A DNA stretch of 64,000 nucleotides from Brevundimonas sp. UBA4553 (GTDB lineage: Bacteria > Pseudomonadota > Alphaproteobacteria > Caulobacterales > Caulobacteraceae): NCBI RefSeq assembly GCF_002387245.1, contig NZ_DGLD01000002.1:273515-337514 (forward strand). Reading direction: 5' to 3'. Made by a program: the position numbers and the translations under genes. Below are positions 37,328 to 45,595 of this stretch, one piece after another; position 1 is the first letter of the stretch; the number at the start of each line of letters is the position of its first letter. The notes beneath the pieces were generated by a model, which did not search any database, had not been told where the DNA came from, and was given only the letters and a program-made list of their open reading frames with translations.

Positions 37328-38769
37328 ACCGCACCCTTCTGATCGCACGCCGCGAGTTCATGGCCTACGCCAAAACCGTCGGTTTCTGGCTGTCGTTGCT
37401 GGCCTTCCCCCTGTTCGGGGTGCTGGGCGGCGCCATTCCCATCCTGATGAGCCACGCTGAACCCGTGCGGCAGGTCGCGCTCGTCGATGAAGCGCCGACG
37501 GGGTCTGGCCTTGCCGCCGCCGTGCGTCAGTCTCTGGAAAACGAACAGGCGAGACGCGACATCAGCGCCCTGCGCATGGCCGCCATTCCTGAAGCCGGCG
37601 TGGCGGGCGGCGATCGGGTGCGCCAGGTCGCCGAGGCGGAGGGCTATGAGGCTGGTCTGGCCGCGTTGAAGCGCGAAGCCCCCAGGGCGGGCGCGGCCTT
37701 CGAGACGCCGAAACGCAGCCTGACCTTGGTCGCGCCACCGGCGGACATCCTGGCTGCCGCGCCGGGCGAGGCCCGCGACGCCTTGGCCCGTCGATATCTG
37801 GGCGATGACGCGTCGCAAGGACAGAAGCTGAGCAGCGTCGTCTTCCTGACCGAAGTGAACGGTCAGCCAGGCGCCCGCGTCTGGACCGCCCGCGCCACCG
37901 ACGACGCGGTCGAGGACGCCGTGCGCGATGCGCTGAAGGACGTCAATCGACGTCAGGTTTTCGCCGCCAGCGGCATCGATCCCAGCGTGGTGGCTCAGAC
38001 GGATCGCTTCCGTCCCGACCTGTCGGTCTTCTCGCCCAAGGCGCGATCGGGTGGAGAGGTCTCGTTCCGCGACAAGCTGCCGACTGTGGTCGGTCTGGCG
38101 GTGGGCTTCATCCTGTGGTCGCTGATCATCACAGGGGCCTCCATCCTGCTGAACAGCGTCATGGAGGAAAAGTCGAACAAGATCCTGGAAGTTCTGCTGT
38201 CCTCGGCCTCGGCCACCGAAATCCTGACGGGCAAGGTGCTGGGCGTGGCCCTGTTGACGTTGACCGTGCTGGCCGCCTGGGGCGGACTGGGCGGCATCGG
38301 TCTGGTCGTGGCTGCGCCGGACATGGCGCGCGACATCGGCTCGGTTCTGATGAGCAACGGCCTGCTGATCTACTTCCTGCTGTTCATGGTCGGCGGCTAT
38401 CTGATGTACGCGGTCCTGTTCGCGGCCATCGGCGCCTTCTGCGAGACGCCGCGCGACGCCCAGACCCTGATGGGACCGATCATGATGGTGCTGTTTGTCC
38501 CGCTGATCGTCATGCAGATGGCCATTCGCACGCCCGATGCGACGGTGGTCAAGGTGATGAGCCTGATCCCGCCTTTCACGCCCTTCGTCATGGCTGCGCG
38601 CGCGCCCAGCGGCCCGCCGCTGATCGAGATCATCGGCGCCTTGATCGGTATGTTCCTGTTCGCCGCCCTGATGGTCTGGGTCGCTGGCCGGGCTTTCCGC
38701 GCTGGCGCCCTGTCGGATGTGAAGTTGAACTGGAAGAGCTTCCTCGGCGCCGTGCGCGGGGGAAGTTAA
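37324..38769 (+). CDS. ABC-2 type permease (NatB-like)
   Basis: 481 residues. One N-terminal span (about 15-40), a periplasmic domain of about 190 residues, then five or six spans in the C-terminal half, the ABC2_membrane_3 layout of NatB-like exporters. The motif MEEKSNKILEVLLSSASATEILTGKVLG before the third span is characteristic. Partner of the ATPase directly upstream. Confidence 0.9.
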   Translation: MNRTLLIARREFMAYAKTVGFWLSLLAFPLFGVLGGAIPILMSHAEPVRQVALVDEAPTGSGLAAAVRQSLENEQARRDISALRMAAIPEAGVAGGDRVRQVAEAEGYEAGLAALKREAPRAGAAFETPKRSLTLVAPPADILAAAPGEARDALARRYLGDDASQGQKLSSVVFLTEVNGQPGARVWTARATDDAVEDAVRDALKDVNRRQVFAASGIDPSVVAQTDRFRPDLSVFSPKARSGGEVSFRDKLPTVVGLAVGFILWSLIITGASILLNSVMEEKSNKILEVLLSSASATEILTGKVLGVALLTLTVLAAWGGLGGIGLVVAAPDMARDIGSVLMSNGLLIYFLLFMVGGYLMYAVLFAAIGAFCETPRDAQTLMGPIMMVLFVPLIVMQMAIRTPDATVVKVMSLIPPFTPFVMAARAPSGPPLIEIIGALIGMFLFAALMVWVAGRAFRAGALSDVKLNWKSFLGAVRGGS

Positions 38770-38832
38770 GGCGGTGAAGGTCCCGTCGCCCCTTCGCCCC
38801 TTCAATGGGGCGGGGCGCTCCCTGTCGGACAA

Positions 38833-38868
38833 AGAAAAGGCCCGCTCCAGTTTCCTGGAGCGGGCCTT
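38833..38868 (-). terminator. rpsU terminator
   Basis: A perfect 14-bp stem, AAGGCCCGCTCCAG (38837-38850) with CTGGAGCGGGCCTT (38855-38868), has a 4-base loop. On the minus strand it is followed by TTTTCTTTG, giving a good terminator for rpsU; on the plus strand it may also stop the ABC exporter transcript. Confidence 0.85.
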
Positions 38869-38896
38869 GATCTTTTAGCCTAGGGCTGGGGCCGTA

Positions 38897-39139
38897 TTAA
38901 CGGCCGCCCGGAACCCGGGGCTTCGGAGCCGGCAGCAGACCCTCGCGCTGAGCGCGCTTGCGGGCCAGCTTGCGGGCGCGACGGACAGCTTCAGCCTTTT
39001 GACGGGCGCGCTTTTCCGACGGCTTTTCGAAGTGCACGTGGCGCTTCATTTCACGGAAGCTGCCTTCGCGTTGCATCTTCTTCTTCAGGGCCTTGAGCGC
39101 CTGATCGACATTGTTGTCGCGGACGAAAATCTGAACCAG
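38897..39139 (-). CDS. rpsU: 30S ribosomal protein S21, apparent CTG start
   Basis: 80 residues with the universal S21 N-terminus VQIFVRDNNVDQALKALKKK and a basic C-terminal tail. The codon where the initiator Met should be is CTG (39139-39137), placed 8 bases after a perfect AAAGGAG (39148-39154). No ATG, GTG or TTG exists in frame near it: the upstream codons read AAA GGA GAG ATA ACC. Either CTG is the start or a base is wrong. Divergent from the COQ9 gene, a common alphaproteobacterial arrangement. Confidence 0.92.
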   Translation of the reverse strand: MVQIFVRDNNVDQALKALKKKMQREGSFREMKRHVHFEKPSEKRARQKAEAVRRARKLARKRAQREGLLPAPKPRVPGGR

Positions 39140-39328
39140 GGTTATCTCTCCTTTGGCCGCCCGCCGCGTCCTTTCGAAGGGAGACGGGCAGACAAAATAA
39201 AAACTCTCCCGAAAGACAGGGCTCTCGGATGAAGGCGCGCTGATACACGACCCACGGGGGCCTGTCCAGATCGACACAGGCAATCGTGATGGGTCGAAAA
39301 GCCCGGAAGACCGGACTATTCTGGGGAT

Positions 39329-40009
39329 ATGATCCAGATCGCAGACACCGTTCCCAAGACCGACTGGGCCTCTCGCATGGAGCAGGTCGTCCTGGACGCC
39401 GTCATTGAACGTGCGCCTGCGCTGGGCTGGAACAGCCGGCTGGTGCGCGCGGCCTGCGAGGCCAACGGCCTGTCGCTGGGCGACGAGGAACTGCTTTTGC
39501 CCAATGGCGCGCGGGACCTGGCCGTCCTGCTGTCGCGGCGTCACGACGCCAAGGCGCTAAAGGCGCTGGAGGCGACGCCGCCCGAGACCATGAAGATTCG
39601 CGAGAGAATCGCCGCCGCCGTCTCGGCGCGGATGGAGGCGGGCGCCGAAGATCTCGAGGCGGCCAAGCGTTGCGCCGGTTTTCTGGCCCTCCCGACCAAC
39701 ATGGACTTGGGGTTCAAGCTGGCGTGGGAGAGCGCCGACGATCTGTGGCGCTGGGCCGGCGATACGGCGACAGACCAGAATCACTATTCCAAGCGCGCCA
39801 TTCTGGGTGGCATCCTGATCCCGGCCCTGACCATGCGCTGGTTCGATGGGCGTGAGGCGGCCGAGGCCTTCGTCGCCCGCCGCATCGAGAACGTCATGGC
39901 CTTCGAGAAGTGGAAGGCGGGCAAGGACTTTGACGCACCGATCAAGGCGGTCACGGACGCACTGGGGCGGCTGCGCTACGGAGCGAAGGAAGAGACTCCT
40001 TCGCCCTGA
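39329..40009 (+). CDS. COQ9 family protein, ubiquinone biosynthesis
   Basis: 226 residues. The C-terminal COQ9 domain (about 110-205) has DLGFKLAWESADDLWRWAGDTATDQNHYSKRAILGGI, very close to the family core. COQ9 proteins bind quinone intermediates or lipid and assist the hydroxylation steps of ubiquinone synthesis. ubiX lies about 3 kb downstream on the other strand. ATG 39329 is shared by a short promoter region with rpsU. Confidence 0.88.
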   Translation: MIQIADTVPKTDWASRMEQVVLDAVIERAPALGWNSRLVRAACEANGLSLGDEELLLPNGARDLAVLLSRRHDAKALKALEATPPETMKIRERIAAAVSARMEAGAEDLEAAKRCAGFLALPTNMDLGFKLAWESADDLWRWAGDTATDQNHYSKRAILGGILIPALTMRWFDGREAAEAFVARRIENVMAFEKWKAGKDFDAPIKAVTDALGRLRYGAKEETPSP

Positions 40010-40013
40010 AAGG

Positions 40014-41111
40014 TCAGATCGAGCCCATCACCCGGTTCACGTGCGCCATCTTGCGACCTGCGCGCGCCTCGTGCTTGCCGTAGAGGTGCAGACGGGCGTT
40101 GGGCTCGGCGGCCAGAGCGCGCCACTGATCGACCTCGTCGCCCAGCAGGTTGGTCATCTCGATGCGGACGTGGGCTTCGGTGGGGCCAAGCGGCCAGCCG
40201 ACGATGGCGCGGATGTGCTGTTCGAACTGGTCGCAGACGCAGCCGTCCTGGGTCCAGTGGCCGGTGTTATGGACGCGCGGAGCGACCTCGTTCACCAGCA
40301 GAACGGGCTTTCCTTCAGAGTCGGTCCCCATGTCGAACAGCTCAATCCCCATGACGCCGACGTAGTCGAGGCCGTCGAGGACGGCGGCGGCGATTTCATG
40401 GGCGCGGGCCTGGGTCCTAGCGTCGACCGCGGCCGGGGCCAGGGTGGTCTTCAGCACGCCGTTGGCGTGGATGTTCTCGCCCAGGGGATAGACGGCGACT
40501 TCGCCGTCATGGCCACGCGCGGCGATCACCGACAGTTCGCGGTTGAAGACGGCGGCGGCTTCCAAAACGGCGGGGCGGCGGCCGATGGCGTTGAAGGCGG
40601 CCTCAGCGTCGGCGGCGTCACGGATCCAGACCTGGCCCTTGCCGTCATAGCCCTCGCGGCGGGTCTTCAGCACGGCGGGCAGACCAAGCTTGCTGATGGC
40701 GGCGGTCAGGTCGTCCAGGGTCGTGACGGCGGCGAAGTCGGCGGTCACGGCGCCGACAGCGTTGAGATAGGTCTTCTCGTCTACCCGGTCCTGCGCCACG
40801 GCGAGCGCGGTTGGCCCAGGCGCGACCAGGGCACCGGCCTCGGCCAGGGTCTCGACCGAGGAAGCGGGGACGTTCTCGAACTCGAAGGTGACGACGTCGC
40901 ACAGGCGGCCGAGGGCCTGCAGCGCGTCGGGGTCGTCATAGGGCGCAGTGATCTGCGCGCGCGAGACGCGGGCGGCCGGGCAGTCCGGCTGAGGATCGAG
41001 GATCACCACGTCGAAGCCGAGGCGTGAGGCGGCCTGGCTCAGCATCCGGCCCAACTGGCCCCCGCCGAGAATGCCGAGGGTCGATCCGGGGCTCAGGGGC
41101 AACTGGGGCAA
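40014..41111 (-). CDS. purK: 5-(carboxyamino)imidazole ribonucleotide synthase
   Basis: 365 residues, ATP-grasp enzyme that carboxylates aminoimidazole ribonucleotide in purine synthesis. The N-terminal GSTLGILGGGQLGRML and central LKTRREGYDGKGQ are diagnostic. The start is TTG (41111), one base after the purE stop, so it is translated from the purE transcript. Confidence 0.95.
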   Translation of the reverse strand: MPQLPLSPGSTLGILGGGQLGRMLSQAASRLGFDVVILDPQPDCPAARVSRAQITAPYDDPDALQALGRLCDVVTFEFENVPASSVETLAEAGALVAPGPTALAVAQDRVDEKTYLNAVGAVTADFAAVTTLDDLTAAISKLGLPAVLKTRREGYDGKGQVWIRDAADAEAAFNAIGRRPAVLEAAAVFNRELSVIAARGHDGEVAVYPLGENIHANGVLKTTLAPAAVDARTQARAHEIAAAVLDGLDYVGVMGIELFDMGTDSEGKPVLLVNEVAPRVHNTGHWTQDGCVCDQFEQHIRAIVGWPLGPTEAHVRIEMTNLLGDEVDQWRALAAEPNARLHLYGKHEARAGRKMAHVNRVMGSI

Positions 41112-41112
41112 G

Positions 41113-41604
41113 TCAGTCCTCGACGGTTTCGGCGACGGATAGGGTCTGCGCGGCGCGGAAGGCGTTGAGGCGCTCGGCCAATGCAGGATCGGACAATGCC
41201 AGGATCTGCGCCGCTAGGATGCCTGCGTTGGCGGCGCCCGCCTCGCCGATGGCCAGGGTGGCGACCGGCACGCCGCCGGGCATCTGGACGATGGAGAGCA
41301 GGCTATCCATGCCCTTCAGCGCCTTGGACTGCACCGGCACGCCCAGGACCGGCAGGTCTGTCATCGAGGCGGCCATTCCGGGCAGGTGGGCAGCGCCGCC
41401 GGCGCCCGCGATGATGACCTTGTGGCCGTTGGCCCTGGCGTTCGTCGCGAAGTCATAGAGGCGTTGGGGGGTGCGGTGGGCGCTGACGACCTTGGCTTCC
41501 CAGGCGACGCCCAGTTGATCCAGGCGTTCGGCGGCCAGCTTCATGGTCGGCCAGTCGGACCGGCTGCCCATGATGATGGCGACGGGTGGCGTCGAGGCGG
41601 TCAT
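41113..41604 (-). CDS. purE: N5-carboxyaminoimidazole ribonucleotide mutase
   Basis: 163 residues, class I PurE that converts N5-CAIR to CAIR. Motifs MGSRSDWPTM, VSAHRTPQRL, GAGGAAHLPGM and VQMPGGVPV are all present. ATG 41604 follows GGGGAG by 8 bases; the frame extends to a GTG at 41619, which would overlap that site. First gene of purEK. Confidence 0.96.
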   Translation of the reverse strand: MTASTPPVAIIMGSRSDWPTMKLAAERLDQLGVAWEAKVVSAHRTPQRLYDFATNARANGHKVIIAGAGGAAHLPGMAASMTDLPVLGVPVQSKALKGMDSLLSIVQMPGGVPVATLAIGEAGAANAGILAAQILALSDPALAERLNAFRAAQTLSVAETVED

Positions 41605-41730
41605 GCGAAGGCTCCCCACACGGAAAGCGGCCCGTTACAGCACGCGCGTTGCGCCCGCAACCAAGGTCGCTAGAATCATCTCCGTCGCATGGCCCTGAGT
41701 CGGCCTTGATTCGCGACGCCGGAGCCTGAC

Positions 41731-42306
41731 TTGAATCACGTGGCCGAACCGACTGCAGGCATTGATCTGCACGCCGAGATCGAACGGCTGCGCGCCGAAG
41801 TCGCCGCCCTGACCGTGCGCGCCGAGACAGCTGAGGCCCTGGCTGACCACGACGTTCTGACGCCGGCGTTGAACCGGCGCGGCTTCATGAGCGTGCTTAA
41901 CCGCAGCATGGCCTATTGCCGCCGTCATGAGGTGGAGGCGGCGCTGCTCTATCTCGACATGGATGGGTTCAAGGGCGTCAACGATGGTCTGGGGCACGCT
42001 GCGGGCGACGCCGCCCTGATGGCCGTCGCGGACCTGCTGCTGGCCAATGTGCGCGAGTCCGACGCCGTAGGGCGCCTGGGTGGGGACGAGTTCGCGCTTC
42101 TACTGATGAACGCCGGCGCGGACGAGGGGCGAGAGAAGGCGAAACGTCTGGCCGCGTCGCTGGAAACCGAAGGCTTTGTCTGGGACGGTTCGACCGTGGC
42201 GCTGGGCGGCTCGTTCGGCGTTCGCGCCTATGCCGGCCAGACCGACCCCGAGGTCTGGCTGTCCGAAGCCGACGCCGCCATGTGGTTACGGAAAAAGGCC
42301 CGCTAA
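41731..42306 (+). CDS. GGDEF diguanylate cyclase, short
   Basis: 191 residues with a TTG start. A 35-residue N-terminal coiled coil (LHAEIERLRAEVAALTVRAET) replaces the usual sensor domain. The GGDEF active-site motif (117-121) is intact and the inhibitory I-site RESD (108-111) lies exactly 5 residues before it, so product inhibition is expected. It should make cyclic di-GMP in the cytoplasm as a coiled-coil dimer. Confidence 0.9.
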   Translation: MNHVAEPTAGIDLHAEIERLRAEVAALTVRAETAEALADHDVLTPALNRRGFMSVLNRSMAYCRRHEVEAALLYLDMDGFKGVNDGLGHAAGDAALMAVADLLLANVRESDAVGRLGGDEFALLLMNAGADEGREKAKRLAASLETEGFVWDGSTVALGGSFGVRAYAGQTDPEVWLSEADAAMWLRKKAR

Positions 42307-42319
42307 GCCTTTCGCCGGC

Positions 42320-42544
42320 CTAGGCGATGATGTCGGGCAGGATGCGGTCTTCGATCTTCACGATCTCGTCGCGCAGGGCCAGCTTCTTGCGCTTGAGGCG
42401 CGCGATCCGCAGTTGATCGGGAATGGGCATGTGGCCCAGCGCCTCGATGGAGGCGTCAAGATCGGCATGCTCCTGCTGGAGCGCCTTCAACTGGTCCCGA
42501 AGCTGCTGGTCCTCATCGGACAGGAAAGGTTGATCGTCGTTCAT
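42320..42544 (-). CDS. DUF465 (YdcH family) protein
   Basis: 74 residues, mostly a helical hairpin with heptad-like charge pattern (LRDQLKALQQEHADLDASI, then LRIARLKRKKLALRDEIVKIED). This is the DUF465/YdcH family, of unknown function. Convergent with the diguanylate cyclase gene, 13 bases between stops. A second DUF465 gene is at 43781. Confidence 0.8.
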   Translation of the reverse strand: MNDDQPFLSDEDQQLRDQLKALQQEHADLDASIEALGHMPIPDQLRIARLKRKKLALRDEIVKIEDRILPDIIA

Positions 42545-42583
42545 GGCTCGCCCCGGACGTCCTTGTTCATAGCCGACTGAGGC

Positions 42584-43051
42584 TCAGGCGGGAAGGCGAT
42601 CGGCCAATGTCGTAAGCGCTGGGCGCGGCACGACCCGCGCCCACAACTTCGCCGTCTCGGCCAGGCCGTCGATGGCGCGGCGTGGGGCGCCCGAGGGCGT
42701 AGGAGCCAGGGCCTCCAACTCCAGCATCAGTCGGCGCTCAGCGTCCAGCTCCAGCGCCTTGACCTGCTGGCGCAGGGCCTCGCGGTGGTCATTGTCGATG
42801 TCGGGAATGGGCGCCTTCAGCGTGCGGCGCACGGCGCGCAGCTGGGCGACGATGACGGAGTCATAGGCGCGGGCGGCGTCGCAGGCGGCCTCGATCGTTT
42901 CCTCATCCGGGCGACGGCCGGTGACGGCGACCCAGGCGGCCCAGAGCAGCAGGGGCACGTTCTGTTCGTTATGGTCCTGCAGACTCAGGCAGGCCTCGGC
43001 CACGCCCGGCGCCTCATAGGCCGCGACCGCCCAGGTCCAGAAGTCGCTCAT
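42584..43051 (-). CDS. TIGR02444 family protein
   Basis: 155 residues with the N-terminal FWTWAVAAYEAPGVAEACLSLQDHNEQNVPLLLWAAWVA that marks TIGR02444 (DUF2390). Function unknown; helical and cytoplasmic. The ATG overlaps the ubiX stop (ATGA, 43048-43051), so the two are coupled. Confidence 0.82.
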   Translation of the reverse strand: MSDFWTWAVAAYEAPGVAEACLSLQDHNEQNVPLLLWAAWVAVTGRRPDEETIEAACDAARAYDSVIVAQLRAVRRTLKAPIPDIDNDHREALRQQVKALELDAERRLMLELEALAPTPSGAPRRAIDGLAETAKLWARVVPRPALTTLADRLPA

Positions 43052-43665
43052 GCCGATGTGCCAGCGTTCAGACCTTCCCAGCGGCGCACGGCGGACCAGT
43101 CCAGACCGAACAGGTCCAGCGCCCGGCCGACCGACTGGTCCACCATGTCGGCGATGCTCGCGGGGCGGGCGTAGAAGGCGGGCAGGGGCGGGGCGATGGT
43201 GGCGCCCATTTCGGCCAGGGCTGTCATGGTGCGCAGGTGGCCAAGGTGCAGCGGGGTCTCGCGCACCATCAGCACCAGGGGGCGGCGCTCTTTCAACACG
43301 ACGTCGGCGGCGCGGGTCAGCAGGGTCGAGGTCACGCCGGTGGCTATCTCGCTCATGGTCCGGACCGAACAGGGGGCCACGATCATGCCCATCGTGCGGA
43401 AGGAACCCGAGGCGATGGCGGCGCCGACATCGGCGAGCTTGTAGGCGACGTCCGCCTTCGACATCAGATCGTCAGGCGACAGATCCGTCTCCTGCGACAA
43501 TGTGAGCAGGGCGGCCTTGGTGACCACCAGATGGCTCTCGACACCCAGTTCGCGCAGGGCGTCGAGGACGCGCGCGCCATAGATCACGCCCGAAGCGCCA
43601 GAGATTCCAACGACCAACCGCGACGGCTTCGGGTTCCGTATGGTCGAGTTCACATCATCGGCCAT
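43048..43665 (-). CDS. ubiX: Flavin prenyltransferase UbiX
   Basis: About 205 residues. It prenylates FMN to make the cofactor of UbiD decarboxylases in ubiquinone synthesis. Motifs GISGASGVIYG, ASGSFRTMGMIVAPCS and KERRPLVLMVRETPLH are typical. ATG 43665 is chosen (GGAAG upstream) over a start four codons earlier. UbiD is not in the window. Confidence 0.94.
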   Translation of the reverse strand: MADDVNSTIRNPKPSRLVVGISGASGVIYGARVLDALRELGVESHLVVTKAALLTLSQETDLSPDDLMSKADVAYKLADVGAAIASGSFRTMGMIVAPCSVRTMSEIATGVTSTLLTRAADVVLKERRPLVLMVRETPLHLGHLRTMTALAEMGATIAPPLPAFYARPASIADMVDQSVGRALDLFGLDWSAVRRWEGLNAGTSA

Positions 43666-43780
43666 TTTGACTTCCACAGTGTCCGTGTTCGGAGCGGCTG
43701 AGGGTCACCGCAATGTGATTCCACAGGCCGTCGTTCCGAGCGTTCTGTGTAGTGGTCCCTTAGACATGGAGGCGCAAGCC

Positions 43781-43954
43781 ATGACCATCGAGGCTCGTAT
43801 TCGCGAACTGGGAAACAGGCACCGGTCGCTGGATGAAATGATCCAGCAGGAGTCGCGGAGACCCACCGCGGACCCGATCCAGATCAGGGAACTCAAGCAA
43901 CGAAAGCTCAGGCTGAAGGAAGAGATCACCAGTCTGGAGGCCAGAACCCACTAG
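43781..43954 (+). CDS. DUF465 (YdcH family) small protein
   Basis: 57 residues, a helical hairpin of the DUF465 type with the family-like IQIRELKQRKLRLKEEITSLE second helix. ATG 43781 has GGAGG 8 bases upstream, favouring it over ATG 43766. The frame is open much further upstream without similarity. Function unknown. A strong palindromic terminator follows. Confidence 0.75.
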   Translation: MTIEARIRELGNRHRSLDEMIQQESRRPTADPIQIRELKQRKLRLKEEITSLEARTH

Positions 43955-43975
43955 GGCGGCCTCCCGAAAACAACA

Positions 43976-44009
43976 ACGGCCCCGAAGATCGATCTTCGGG
44001 GCCGTTTTC
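43976..44009. terminator. Bidirectional terminator between DUF465 and trcR
   Basis: A perfect 30-base palindrome (43976-44005, arms ACGGCCCCGAAGAT and its complement) is followed by TTTT on the plus strand; the minus side reads GTTGTTTT. It sits between convergent genes and probably serves both. Confidence 0.85.
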
Positions 44010-44025
44010 ATGTTCCGGCGAAGGA

Positions 44026-44691
44026 TCAGTCGTTCTTGCCGAAGACCGATTCGGCGGTCGGCTCGGCGCCAGGGCGCACGCGCTCTTCCGGCACGAACTC
44101 GGGCTCCTCGGGCTCGGCCTCGATGGCCTGCAGAACGCCGCCGCCCGACTTGGCGTCGTCCTTGGCCTTCTTGTCGGCGGCCTTCTTGACGATCTCGTCG
44201 AGCTGCAACTGACCGATCAGGCCCAGGGTCACCGGATCGACCGGCTTGATGTTCGCCGAGTTCCAGTGGGTGCGGTTGCGCACGCTCTCGATGGTGGACT
44301 TGGTCGTGCCCAGCAGCTTGGCGATCTGGGCGTCGGTCACTTCCGGGTGGTTGCGCACGAACCAGGAGATGGCGTCCGGGCGGTCCTGACGACGCGAGAC
44401 GGGGGTGTATTTCGGTCCGGTCTTGGACGGCTTCAGCAGTTCGGCATGGCGGCTGATGACGGCCTTCATGCGGTAGTCGGGGTTGTCCTGGGCTTTTTCC
44501 AGTTCTTCGCGCGTCAATTGACCGCCGGTGACCGGATCCACGCCGCGAATGTCGCGCGCCACGTCGCCGTCGGCGATGCCGCGCACTTCAAGCGGGTGCA
44601 GTCCGCAAAAATCAGCGATCTGCTCGAACGAGAGCGAGGTGTTGTCCACCAGCCAGACCGCGGTGGCCTTGGGCATCAGGATGTCGGTCAT
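44026..44691 (-). CDS. trcR: Cell cycle transcriptional regulator TrcR (DUF1013)
   Basis: 221 residues of the DUF1013 family. The N-terminal MPKATAVWLVDNTSLSFEQIADFCGLHPLEV and the central helix-turn-helix-like VTDAQIAKLLGTTKSTIESVRNRTHWN are hallmark segments. Family members in alphaproteobacteria have been named TrcR, acting with the cell-cycle network. ATG 44691 matches the family start; the frame extends upstream to 44790 without similarity. The tail of about 45 residues is acidic. Confidence 0.88.
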   Translation of the reverse strand: MTDILMPKATAVWLVDNTSLSFEQIADFCGLHPLEVRGIADGDVARDIRGVDPVTGGQLTREELEKAQDNPDYRMKAVISRHAELLKPSKTGPKYTPVSRRQDRPDAISWFVRNHPEVTDAQIAKLLGTTKSTIESVRNRTHWNSANIKPVDPVTLGLIGQLQLDEIVKKAADKKAKDDAKSGGGVLQAIEAEPEEPEFVPEERVRPGAEPTAESVFGKND

Positions 44692-44907
44692 GGGGCGTGC
44701 GTCCCGGCGTTTGCGGCCCGAAAGTCGGGCGTTTGAATCGACGGCGCCCGACCTTTCGGCCGGGCGCTGAGAACCTCTGTATAGGCCCATTCATGATAAA
44801 AGAAAACGCCGTCTGGCCGCGCCATACAGCCAAGGTTCATCTGATCTGTTGAACTGTGAGGCTAAGGGCGCGTTGTGCGCCGTGGGAGATGCGGAGGAGA
44901 CCGTCCC

Positions 44908-45552
44908 ATGAAAAGGTTCTTGATTGCAGCCGCTGGCGTGATTGCAGCAACCGGCGGACTGTCGGCGGTCAACGTCACCCCGGCCGAAGCCCAGGCGCAG
45001 GCCCGGGGTGCGCCGCGCGGCAGCTATGCTCAAAGCTGCACTGGGAGCTACGTCAACCAGGGCCGGCTGTACGCCGACTGTCGCGACACCCGAAACCGGA
45101 TGCGCGAGACCTCCATCGAACTGGCGCGGTGCTCCAGCAGCGACATCGCCAATGACAACGGCCTGCTGGTCTGCCAGGGGCATCGCGGGGATTTCGAGGA
45201 CGGTGGTCGCCCCGGAGGCGGTAATGGCAACAACCCCGGCTGGCCCGGCGGCCCCGGCGGCGGCAACGGCGGACCCGGCTGGGGCGATACGACCATCACG
45301 GTCTATCAGGACGCGAATTTCCGCGGACGCTCGATGACCTTCCGGGAGGCCATTCCTAACCTTCGCAACAGCGGCCTGAACGACGCCATCAGTTCGATGC
45401 GCCTGGGACGCGGCAGCTGGGAAGTGTGCGAAGACGCCAACTATCGCGGCCGCTGCCAGGTCATAAGCAATGACGTGCGTGATCTGGCGCGCACCGGCAT
45501 GAACGACCGGATTTCGTCGCTGCGTCCCGCGCGTCGCGGCGGCAACTGGTAG
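44908..45552 (+). CDS. Secreted CVNH and beta/gamma-crystallin protein
   Basis: 214 residues. Signal peptide (about 1-32). Residues 38-90 (SYAQSCTGSYVNQGRLYADCRDTRNR...) match a cyanovirin-N homology domain, with three cysteines placed like those of CVNH lectins. A glycine/proline linker (about 95-125) leads to two beta/gamma-crystallin Greek-key motifs (about 128-214: TVYQDANFRGRSMTF and EVCEDANYRGRCQVI, each followed by ND-ISS). The layout suggests an exported sugar- and calcium-binding protein; function is inference. Confidence 0.78.
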   Translation: MKRFLIAAAGVIAATGGLSAVNVTPAEAQAQARGAPRGSYAQSCTGSYVNQGRLYADCRDTRNRMRETSIELARCSSSDIANDNGLLVCQGHRGDFEDGGRPGGGNGNNPGWPGGPGGGNGGPGWGDTTITVYQDANFRGRSMTFREAIPNLRNSGLNDAISSMRLGRGSWEVCEDANYRGRCQVISNDVRDLARTGMNDRISSLRPARRGGNW

Positions 45553-45560
45553 GCAGGGAA

Positions 45561-45586
45561 ACGGGAGGTTTCGGCCTCCCGTTTTT
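45561..45586 (+). terminator. Rho-independent terminator
   Basis: ACGGGAGG (45561-45568) pairs with CCTCCCGT (45575-45582) with a 6-base loop and TTTTT run. It ends the CVNH/crystallin gene before the convergent oxidoreductase. Confidence 0.85.
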
Positions 45587-45595
45587 GTCTGGCGC

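Noticed and set aside
38795..38812. CGCCCC-GGGGCG hairpin after the ABC permease as terminator
   Set aside because: It has no T-run and the longer palindrome at 38837-38868 is a better terminator.
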